64,000 nt of DNA, from NCBI GenBank assembly GCA_902702965.1, contig CACRXP010000610.1, positions 146,355 to 210,354 of the forward strand. Direction: 5' to 3'. Under the pieces are notes generated by a model. It was not told where the DNA came from and ran no database searches. It saw nothing but the letters and a program-made list of their open reading frames with translations. Both the position numbers and the translations under genes were made by a program. This DNA comes from Spirometra erinaceieuropaei (lineage: Eukaryota > Platyhelminthes > Cestoda > Diphyllobothriidea > Diphyllobothriidae). This document shows, in pieces, positions 25,501 to 37,500 of this stretch; positions within the stretch are counted from its first letter, which is position 1; every line of letters begins with the position of its first letter.

Positions 25501-28500
25501 CGACTGTCGCAATCAACGTCTAACCTTTGTCTCACCGAGTGGGCACAGCATTTGTGGTTTTCTCGGGGATTAGTTCATAGTGAGGCACTCTTTCCTCACC
25601 CGCCTTCCTCCGATGGCAAGATAACGTCAAGACTATCGAAGGTGGGCGGGGGCACGATGGCTGATAAGGCCAAGGCCGTCTACGCGTGCTGCACACGAGA
25701 CCTGGTCCCGACTGCATGTACCGGGCTTCGGTGGGACAGCTTCGGTCACACCAAAATAAGTGGCGCAAAGGCTACAAGCCGTTGCCGTCTTGCCCTCAGT
25801 CCTAGGAAGGACCTAGTTGTCCCATCAAGCGACAGCCTTCCAAACCACGACCCTCAATGCGTCAGATTTGTTGTAGTGAAGAAGTGCGCTGGTGTGCCGG
25901 GGAGGTGGATTCCCCCATTGCCAGCCTTACTCTCCCACGCACCGGTCGACTGTCCGAGCTTGCCAACTGGCTGGGATCGGACTCAGCGGCTGACCCGGCG
26001 TGAAGGACCGTGTCTAAGCCGCATTATTACTGGTTGTTATTCGACCGCCTGCCCCAAGTAGAACCGGGACGAAAATGTCCCGTAATCTACTCGGTTAACG
26101 TTCTCCCAGCCATAACTAAATATTTGTGTGAACCATGCACCAAGATCTTCTGTTCGCACCCCTTCTCCCCCAACATTGCTTTCCTGCTAGGAACAAGTCT
26201 GCGAGGATGCCTCCTCGGCCACTCTCGTAACCTCCCTGCTGGCGTCGGCCATCGAGGAACTGCGTGTCATCGGCGAGCACATATTCAGCGCCTCAGAAAA
26301 TGACTCTGAAGGCCCACCGGACGGCGGTGACCGAGTCGAGTCTGCAGTAAACAACTCCCTCGATCTCACTCAACCCTCAAATGATGCATGTAAGTTGCCG
26401 GTGCTCTGTGCTCGCCAGAAAAAGAAAATTTTTGTTGCTGGTTATTATATGCGTGTTTTTTTCCATCCCCTAGTAATCGCTTTGGGACTACCACGAATCA
26501 TTACTCTCAAGGGTAAGCACCACATCATCCTGAGCCCTATGTTTACCTCCAAATCCTCCCCTTCACAGGACAGCTCATTGAACTGGAACGCCTGATGCAT
26601 GAACTACCTGCTGGATCCGCCTCCGGCCTAATCAAACCCGGCGAGTACGTCTCTCTTTTTTTCCGTGCGTGTCACCATGACTGCCAGCGATCAGTGTGAC
26701 TCCTGGCTGTCTCAACGTATGGGCCAGTGATTATAGTAAGTGGGATAACTCATGAAATGACAACCGAAATTCCGAAGTGCGTTTTCGTTTTGAAAAGATT
26801 AATTAAGTAGGATTGTAAAACTACTCAGCCTGCAACGTAATTCCATAGTATTTCAGTTACCTCGGGATATCGGCTTTCGAATGAACTTCCTTCCGGCTGC
26901 ATGTAAAAACTACACTCTGTTAAAAAATGCTATTTAAGTAGCACGCAACGCCTCATTGATTTTCGATGCCCTTAAATATTCAGTTATATTTCATGGAAAC
27001 ATGATAACAAATATTCATTCTTCTGCTCATTCGGTAGAAAATTACGTCTTCTTCCAATTTTATGCTCGAAGAAAGAGGTATAATTCGGTTTTAAAAAATT
27101 TCTAATTACAAGATTTTTAATACCGTGAAATGGCCATTCATAAAACTTCAGGTCTCTGCATGTACCAATATGGCCTGTAAAGTTAACTATATGGCTCAAA
27201 TCCACTGCTAAATTTTATGAATCCCGTGTGGTTTTCTCTTAATACCCTAGAGGAGCGTATGGGTTTCCGTTCGCAGTAAAATATACGGCTTGTAGTTTGG
27301 AAACTCTGAATGCAAGTGTAACGGCAGGTCGGGTTCCAAATTATTGGGGAATTGGAAGGGTTTTTGAAAACCGAATCATGCCCTTCCCTCGAGTATAACA
27401 TTGGAAGACAAATTTTTTTACCGAATAAGCAAAAGAATTAATATTTTATGCATGTTTTCCATAAAATATAATTGCATTTTTAAGGACATCGAAAATCAAT
27501 GAGAGGAATTTGTACTACTAAAGTAATCCTTTTTAGAGTGTGGATTTTGTATGCGGCCGGAGAGAAGTTCATTCGAAAGCCGGCATCCCGAGGTAACTGA
27601 GTTATTATATAATTATGCTGCAAGGTGATTAATTTTACGCTGCTTAAGCAGCCTTTTCGAAACGAGAACGCATTTCAGGATTTCGGTTAATATTTCATGA
27701 GTTAGCACGCGTACTGTATGCTTTCGATTACCACTTCTGCGGACCTAACTGTTGCCGCCGGGTGGTTTCCCTACTCGCGTTCCTCCTTCTGCCTGATTAC
27801 CAGATGGGCTGATTTGTCTGGGGGACAGTCTGTATTCCACTCCTTTCTGTCAGACTTTACGGTCTCCTGAGGCAGACTTTGGAAGACATGCCGGTTAGCG
27901 CTTGACGAACTGTGACCCGAGACCCAGCCTACTATATCGCCTTAACCGGTTTTAGTCTTTTTTCGCCAACTTCCCTCTCCCCAACCGCCCCCCCCCCTCA
28001 TGGCAGCTTTTGTTGTTGTTCACGCCTGTTGCGAGGATTCTTCTGTCTATTCGCGTGGCCCCGAGCCCTTCAATGTCTGCAACCGTGGAATCCACTACGA
28101 CTGTGCTCCGCATAAGGCGCACCGTCAGCAGTTTTATTTTGAACTTGGGACTGCTGTCTTTCCATTTTTTATTACGTTCTTTTCAGCTACGTCTTCGAGC
28201 TTCTTGCCCATGCTGGAATCACCGTGCAGTCCTACGTCCAGGACTTGGAGTTGATCAATCAAATTATCTCCGCCTCCGTGGGCTTTAACAGTAGGTGCTT
28301 GTCTTCTTATTTTCAAGAACTGACCAATCACAACTTGAACTGCCAAGGTTGTATTGTTATTATACCCTGGGAACAGGAATCCACCCATTTATCCTGGTCC
28401 CCGGTTTATTGCCGGAAATCCCTGAATGATGCACAGATTTCCTGGCGTGGCTTATTTTTTTCGGTGACTACCTATTAGAACACGGTAATAGGAACTCCCA

Positions 28501-31500
28501 CCTCCAGCAAGGCAGGTGACTCTGTCCAAAATTCCAGTGCGATTAGAGTTAAGGTAGGATTAGGTTTAGGGTTTGTGTGTTAGTGTCATGGTTAGGGCAC
28601 TGGAATAGATACCGTTCCTGGAACTTAGCACAGCACTCGCCAACGTTCTGGCGAGTTTTACTTTTTCGGTGACTACCCATGTAGAATTCTTGGTGAATTG
28701 AGTCACGCGTATAAGCCAAAACAGATTTCGGTGTATATACGGTACTATTTATAGAATGAGGTAATAATAAAAAACGTACAAACCTCAACAATGGACACCC
28801 TAGACAAAGAATTCCTTTGTTACTGTTCGAGCAAATCGAATTCCCAGCTCAAGGTCAGAATACAAAAACTAGTTGATTAAAAGAACGCCGATCACGCACG
28901 AAAGAGGGTTACAAAAGGGGGAAGGGGAATGCCAACAGGGGGCCAAATGCGGAAGCACTTGCGAGGAGGGTGTGGATAATTCCAAGCGTTGACCAGCTGG
29001 ATACAACTCATGTTTTCTAAATTTGTGCAGGTATTTTCGACTGTTGAGCTCGTTAAAGCCCAAATCTTGCTGTAACAGATGAGGGCTTAATACCCGAGGG
29101 GAAGGAACTGGGATCATCGTTTTTGTTAAAAATTTCGACCTCGGGCAGACGGACACAGATAGACTGTGCGTAGGTCTAATGGCTCACTTAGCATTAAGCC
29201 TTTATACTTCCGTTAACCGCAACCCTATTGACTGGGGTTCGAATCCAACTTCTTCCCAACTTGGCGGCGGTGTGGGACTTCCTGATTATGGCAAATTAGC
29301 TAGAAACGGGCATCCTAGTTTTCCCTGTCCGGCCGGCAGACCCCGGACAGCTCAGTTGGTAGTGCACGCGACGCAAGTCGTATCCAGTCCTAATGCAGAC
29401 GCTTTCCTCTTGCTCTCTGAAAATCAGATCTATCATGTGTGTGGCACGCGTAGACGGTCTCTTTAGCGTTGTCAGCCGCTCTGCCGGATTCGGCCTCCGA
29501 ACTTCTTGACTCTACCTTGACATCGAGCTCAGATGGGTAAGGTAGCAGACAGTTCGACAGATGCCGCGCAGATCTGATTTTTCCGGTGCGCCAAGAGCCG
29601 TGACTTGAAAGGCTGCCAACTGACGGGATAACTTGGTCCTCCGCTAAGAATCAGGCTGCAATGGCCCTTGTGGCACTCCCACTCAGTAGGGATCTGAGCC
29701 GTTCCTTTGTTTTTTGCGCAAAATCCTGGCCTGTCGTCCTCGAACCAGGCGTGTGTGGCACCCGGCACACGGGCTGTCTGCGCCCTCTCCGGCCTCCGGT
29801 CTTCTTGACTCTGTCTTGACATCGGACTCAAGTGGGTGAGGGAGGAGAGAGTACGGTAGATGCTGCGTTGGACATCATCGTTTGCGTGTGTGCGTCCGAC
29901 CTCAAACCAAACTACTGCTGCTCCTGTTCACATCGTGGTCCCCTTCCCAGTATTTTCGAAAAATTGTCCTTTTGCAGTTTCCGACTGCGGGTGCACTTAC
30001 TGCGGCCTGTGCCTCACACTCTTGGAGCGCAAACCATTCTTTTTGGAAAGGCTTCATTAAAAAGTTGTCAGCGACAACAATAAGCACATCCTTAGTCTTC
30101 TTGCTGAATGTTTTTCTTTGTTTAACTAGAGTACTCCAAACGACCTTTCCGTGTATTCTTTTCAGATCCAAAGTTTCGTCGTGGCCGAGGGCTTACCCAT
30201 CTGGCTGAATTTCTCCAGGTCAGACCCTAGAGTCCGGCCAGTTTGATTGACGATTTGCCCGGTTTTATGTCTTCCATGCGTACTTCTCTGATTTCAAACT
30301 TACGAGAGAGACCGCCTTTTGACATTCCACCCGACTTTCTGCAGTTACAGAGCTGCTCTGTTTGATGTCGGTCTGACGTTGTGATTTTGGCACTAAAAAT
30401 GCTGTCAACTCACATTGGACGTCTGGCCAGCATCACTGTGGTGAAAATCACCTTCAGTTTTTCCTCTGTGGCACCAAGTTGAAAGAGTAGCCTCTAAGCA
30501 CTCTCCAGGAATGCGCCGCCCCACGAGCTACTGTGAGGGCATACTTTGAACTGATGTTTTTTCCAACCAGAGATTGTTAATCCTTAGCGGAAATGTAAAC
30601 TTTTGTCGCGGGTTGATAGCCTGGGTTTATTTCTATATGACCGTTTCCAGTAGAAGCGAAGAGACGAGTCTCGGGAAGCAGTCGTGAAGAAGGAGACATG
30701 ACCGCTGAGACAAGAGCTTTATTAACCTGATGTTTCGGATTCCTGCTCAAACCCATCATCAGAGACAAAATGAGATAAGTATTTGCTTTTGCTTCTGATT
30801 ATGGGTTCGAGCAGGGGTCCGAAACGTCAGGTTAATAAAGCTCTTGTCCCAGCGATCATGTATGCTTCTTCATTACCGTTTCCACTAAATCACCACAAAG
30901 ACGTGTTCCTAGGTTTAGGATACGGTTGTATCCTTCTCAAGCACTGTTGTACGCATTGCCTGAACTGTATCTCTTTGCCGATGGGTCTCCTACACTCACC
31001 TTAAAACCCTGTAGATTTGCACTTCCATTCACGACAATTCCGCCCCCAACATGTAGTGGTAATTTCTATTTTTTCCGGGCAGTCTACCGCATGACGAAAC
31101 CCATTTATGACTCCTTTAATTGTGACCTAAATGCATTGGCTTGTTATATAAAATATTGGAATGCTAAACCCCTATCTTAACCAGCGATCTACTGTCCGTA
31201 TCTGGCACAGGTTGTATTTGCGGAAACTGCCCAGTCACGACCAGGGAATGCAATCCGTCGCGAATCGGCACGTGCGTATCGTGTCTTCATAAAGGAAGAG
31301 GATCTTGTGACCAGGTTCAATCGCAACCAACAGGGGAAGGACCCAAGTGTAGCAGCGGTCTGGGGCCTGCCTGCGACCTCGATCGGTGAGAAAGAGGTGA
31401 AGAATGTCTCCCTGAGCTACTGGTGCCTCAGTCCAGGCCGGTGAGTCTCTCGGGAAGCTGGGTTTAATTAATGAGATGCAGAATCTTCCCCCCCCCCCTC

Positions 31501-34500
31501 CATTTTATTTACGTTTGGTCGGCTTATTCTCCTTGTTTTTCACAGCGCAATCCACGAACTTCTCACGCAGAATGTCCGCAACATAATTCTCACCAGTGGT
31601 ACTCTATACCCAGTGCGGTCCCTGCAACTTGAACTGGGCCTGTAAGTGCTCTTTTAATTAAAAGTATATTGCTACTCAAACATAATTCAGTAGCACGCGT
31701 GTGTGCGTTTGCATTAATCTGAAGTCGTGCCTACGCTTTTTGGCATGGTAAATCTGGGACCGATCATGAATCCTCAGGTCCTATACTTTCACGTTGCCTT
31801 TATCCCACGACACTACTTATTCAAAGGAGAGGTGGCGAAACACGCGACATTTAGTGATATACCCCGTTTGAGTGTTCTGGTTTGTTTTCTTAGTGAATCG
31901 CCAGTTTTGTATATATGTAATTTAGCCCTGTAAAGCGGACCACGCGGGATTTGCGCCCAGTCAACACGGGGACAAGATCATGATACGGCACGCGTTATTG
32001 GACCGTTCACCCATAACAAATAGAGCACATGAGGGCACAGCAGCACGCCTACGCGCAGGTTCACGCTGCGCCGACCACCTGATCCCGCCTCCGGTCTTCT
32101 TGAGTCTGTTTTGACACCGGCGTCAGGAGGGTGAGTGAGAAGTGTGGAGGGTATATGCAGCGCAAGTCTACCACCACCGTAAACCAAATCACGCACAGGT
32201 CGCTGTCCCTACGCCTACCCTGCTGTGGGACACTCGTTGGACATCGTCGGTAACGACGTCTGAACTGTCTTATATATGCCATCGCCGTTTGCAGTCGAAA
32301 AAGAGGTCGCCGAATTTATGGCGCTATTAAACTGTATATGTTTCACCGCCGTTTCCTTGTTGAATTTTTTCGGGGAAAACAATATTTTATCTATTTATTC
32401 AGTCTAACAAAAGGGTCGATAACAGGGAATAATAATTTACACAATTGGACTTTCGGACCGATTCTCGGGTTCATTATCAAAGGTATATTAACTTTTCCAG
32501 TGGTCAGAACCAGTCCAAACCCACAGCCTAATAAATCGTTATTTCTAGTGATCGAATATTATTCCTCGATTTTAACAAGTGGCTCTCGCCTAACCGACTA
32601 CTTATTCCTTCATAAATCAGCGAGGGCGCTATCATCCTGCAGAATCCACATGTGATCGATCGGGAACAAGTCCACGTTGCAGTAATTCCCAAGGCTCCCG
32701 ACGGTGGTACTCTCAACTCTGGCTACGCCTTTCGAGACAGTGTTGCCTATCAACGATCCCTGGGCCTGATGCTTGGTCAGTTAGTTTGGCAAAACGTCGC
32801 TCTCTCTCCCTCTTTCTCTGTAGTCTTTTCCAGAAGAAAACTACGGTGAGTGACGGATCTCATGAAAGGTTAGACGATATTCCAAAATGCGTTTCCGATT
32901 GGGAAGGATTACTTAAGTGGGGTTCTAATACATATTATCTTGCGGCATACTCCTATAGTATTTCAGACTCGGCAGGATGTCTGCTTTTGAATACACTTTT
33001 TTTCAATCTCCTGTTGAAACCGTACTCGGTAAAAAAACGATTACTTAAGTAGCATGCATGTTTCACATTGATTTGCGATGGTCTTGCAAATTCGAATATA
33101 TTTTATAAAAAGCACGAGCAAAATACGGTTTCTTTCACTTGTTTGATAGATAATTACACCATCTTTATATTTTGTACTCGAAGAAGGAGTGCAATTAGGT
33201 TTTAAACAAGTTTTCTCTATGAACTTTAGAGATACCATATAGAGTTCAGAAAATTTTGCAATGCATGCGGAATATGCTGTGCATTTCATGAGGAGCATTG
33301 GTAAACGGACAGCTACGATGGCGTATGAATGAAAATCTCGCGGTCTTAAAAATCCCATAATTAAAAAAATTTTAAGACCTAAATGTATCCTTTTTTATGG
33401 TATAAAATTCAAAGAAAATGTGGTATTTTAACAAGCGAGTAGAAGAAAGCATATTTTTGTACCCAGTTTCTATAAAATATGTTTGAATTTGCAAGACCAT
33501 CTCAAATCAATGTGAAAAATCTATGCTACTTAAGTAGTCATTTATTACCGAGTAAGGTTTCTATAAGAGATTGAAAAGAAATGTATTCAAAAGCAGACAT
33601 CCTGCCGAGTCTGAAATATTATAGGATTATGCCGCAAGATAATATGTATTAGAACCCTACTTAAGTAATCCTTCCTATTCGGAAACGCATTTTTGAATTT
33701 CGCCTAACCTTTCATGAGATCGGTCACTCACTGTATATACCTTCTTGAAGTCACATTCGCCCACTGGGACAATCAAGCTTCATTTGGGTGCTCGTCTCAT
33801 ATGTTTTTGTTCTACCATTTCGTTTAGTCAATCTCTTTCGGATCATCCCTCGTGGCGTTCTAGTCTTCTTCCCATCCTATTCTCTAATGCGCAAATGTAT
33901 GGACTTCTGGCAGGTATGTTGGTTTTCTGACTTGCAGTTGGTTCCAAATCCTGAGAGCGTCAAGCACGCCTCCAAGTCGGGACTTCTAGTTTGATTGGCG
34001 TTTGAATAGCAGTCTTGGGTGATTCCCTTGATCCTGGCTTTTGGTTGAAAAAGAACTCACCAACCACCCATACGGGTCAAATTCGGAAAGTCTCACTGCG
34101 TAAATTGCATGCATATATTTTTTTAGAAAGGATTAACAAGACGCCCACGTATCATAATGGTTTCCTGCGAAGTTCGCTATTTTAGTCCATAAAACATGCT
34201 GGTATCAAGAGTGACCAGTCATTTGGATGAGCTTGAAATACTACATACATATTCTTAATGTTTACGTTCTACACTTTTACATTTGGTCGCTAAAGTAACG
34301 TTTTGCGAAAACCTAAAAAGCAGCGTGCACTAGGATTTTCGTTGGAGGTTGTACTTTCAGAAGTGATATGCACCCATCATCATCCGAAACTGGTCGATCC
34401 AGCCTAGCCTCAGCATTACGAGACCTCCAATTTGGACGCCTTACCCTGCCGGTTTAGCAAGCCACCTGTGGCGGCTGCGGATTAGCCTCTGCCTGGCTGT

Positions 34501-37500
34501 CGGAGTTCCTGTCATCTGGGCGCGCAAGGTTACGTAAGCGGCCGGAAGGTCTCTAGGAAGACCAACAGCCATTTGTCTTGATTATTGGCGAGTGGTCACC
34601 ACCCCGGCTCGATTGTGCTGGAGCTCCATCCATGAACAACTTTGACAGCATGGGGTGCTGTCCGCAACCATTGGGCCAATCTCTGTACCACCAGTTGGTG
34701 CTCGTGCACTCGTGTCTAGCGTGTGCGACTAGTTTCTTAAATGTTTCACTGGTCCCACTGGTCTCTGGTGACAAAGTCTAGATTGCTCCATGAGACGTCA
34801 GGCATACAATACACATCTTTCACCGAACGCTGCCTTCAATTTAATATTTGTCTTCATTCTGACTTGAAAACATTGAGATCTATCCGAAACTATTGATGTC
34901 TTTTTAGCAGTTTTGATAGGATCATCAGTACTATGCTATAGGTATATTGAATCAAGACTCGAAGCATTTTCGAAAAGCGACCTTTTATATGTCAAATATG
35001 CGCCTTTCCTGAATACTGAATTTCAAATAGGTCAGTATAGGTCAGTATATTTTAAGAGTAATAGGCAATGCCTTTGAAAACCCTATTGTAAACTGTACAT
35101 GCAATATTTCACTTTAAATAAATATGGTACTGAAATGTTGTTAGTAATATATGCATATAACATAATATTTCCGTGAGAATGTAGAACCAAAGCTTGAGAA
35201 CAGATGATTTCAGTAAAATGTTATGAAAGTCATCCGCATCAGCGGTATGAGTATGCAAGGCTTTGGTTTAGCACCACAGAGCTGTTCTGTCCAGACAATC
35301 GATAGTGTCCAAGCAAATATGCATCGAGTCTTTGCTTGAACGTCTCCGTGGTATCCGCCATTATTACGTCCTCGGGAAGCCCGTTCCAGGCACCGACGAC
35401 TCGCTGTGAAAAACAGTATTTGCGAACATCCAGGCGGCACCGGGATCCTCTAAGTTTTAGAGAGTTCCCACGCAGGTTTGTTGTTGCGGCCAGGGTGAAG
35501 AAATCGTCGGGGTTTAGGGCACATTCCCGGTTCCTCAATATCCGATAGGCCTGTATGAGATCCTCTCGAACCTGCCTGTACTCAAGAGGAAAAAGTTTAA
35601 GTTCCCTAAGTCGGCAGTTGTAAGGTAAAGTCCTGAGGCCTTTTACAATTTTCGTTGCTCTCCTCTGGACTCTTTCGAGCAACTTATAGTCTTTATTTAG
35701 CCACGGGCGCCACGCTTGGATTCCATATTCCAAATGCGAACGAATGAACGCTCCGTATACTTTTCCAAATAACTCTTTGTCTATGTCCACGAAAGATCGT
35801 TTAATGGCAAAGAGAACACTATTTGCTCTTTTGGACGCCCTAACACACTGAGATGAAGGCTTAAGGGTCGACAAAATGTTAATCCCAAGATCTTTTTGTT
35901 CGATTACATTTGAGAGGCACCTTCCACCAAGTTGGTAATGGTGATCCTCTCCGTCAGCTCTTCCAGTCGTTTTGAGTCGCAGCGCGACGCACTTCTCAAG
36001 GTTAAACTTTAGCAGCCATTTGTCCGACCATTCGCATAGGCGGTTCAGTCCTTCTTGCAGGGCCCGTTCATCATGTTCGCCGTTGATCGCTCGCCATAAC
36101 TTGATGTCATCAGCAAACATGACTCCATTGCAGTCCAGTCCATTCATACAGTCGTTGACATAAATTAAAAATAGTACTGGTCCGAGTACGGAGCCCTGCG
36201 GAACTCCACTCGCAACTGGCACTGGCGTTGACTTCGTATTACCAATACACACAGACTGTGATCGACCAGTCAGAAAGTCCTTTATCCAGTTTAATAGGTT
36301 TCCTCTTATCCCTGGATCTCGGACCTTGTAAAGTAACCGGTGGTGTGGAACACTATCAAAGGCTTTCTTGAAATCTATGTACACGATATCGACCTTTGTT
36401 TCTGCGTCTAACGAGCGAGACCACTATTCCGTTGAATGAAGCATATTAGTTAGGCAGGAGTGATTTCTTCGAAAGCCATGCTGAGAACTAGCAAAGAAAT
36501 TGTTTTCTTCAAGGAACTTCATTATGGATTTTTTGACTATTCTCTCCATGACTTTGCAACAAATGCACGTTAGGCTCACCGGCCGATAATTGTTTGTACT
36601 TGTTCTGGATCCGCCCTTGTGAATGGGGTATATGTTAGCCACTTTCCAATCAGAGGGGAGAATGCCTCGGTCAAAGGAGGACCTAAAGATGTGCCAAAGC
36701 GGTTTGGCGAGTGCTTTCGTCAACAAGACTAAAAGGAGTGACTTTTCGTCACCTTTCTCCGGCAAAAGTTATTTTCTCTCCACTCTCGAAAATCAGCATT
36801 AAATTATACACTACTTGTATTGGAGCTGCTTCAGGAGGTGATTTTTGCGGTTGACGCAGATCCACTGTGGATGGGTCGCCCGATCCAGCCTCCGGACTTT
36901 CTGATTCGGTCTTGACACCGAGTTCAGGTGCGTGAGGGAGGAGAGAGTGCGGTAGATGCATCACAAGTCTGCTATCACTGTTTCTGTGCACACCATGCTA
37001 TGGGCCAAACGGTAGACATAATCACTTGCGATGGTCGAACTGTCGTGAGCAGCTAGCGTGCGGCAGCATAGACGCAGACTCGAGGTGTTACCTCCGTATT
37101 ATATTGATATATAAAAGAGTATTTACAGTTTCTGATCAGTGTTGCAGGTTCTTTGACGCGTATCGCAATTTGCCCTGCAGATCGTACGTCATCCGCGACA
37201 AGGGCTTGTAACGTTTGTTTGTTTTTATTTCAGAATTCCGACATCTACGGCAGGTTTCTGGATCACAAAAGGGTTTTTATAGAGCCCCGGGACAAGACCC
37301 TATTTCAGCAGGTAGGCCACTGCCCCATAGAGGACTTTCCCGCGGGGTGTCCTGTTTTATTTTCTGTCTTCTTTCACTCTCCTTCTTAGATTGCAACCAG
37401 CTACGTGGAGGCGGCCTACTCACCGTCGGTTGATGCCGCCGGTGCGGCACTCTTTTCCGTCATGCGGGGCAAAGCCAGTGAGGGTTTGGACCTGTCGGAC

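Noticed and set aside
25438..26061. 207-codon + strand frame
   Set aside because: GC-rich repeat sequence within an RTEL1 intron; no motif, and it overlaps a CA microsatellite.
29165..29245. A tRNA gene
   Set aside because: A- and B-box-like strings are present, but the T stem has mismatches and no acceptor stem forms.
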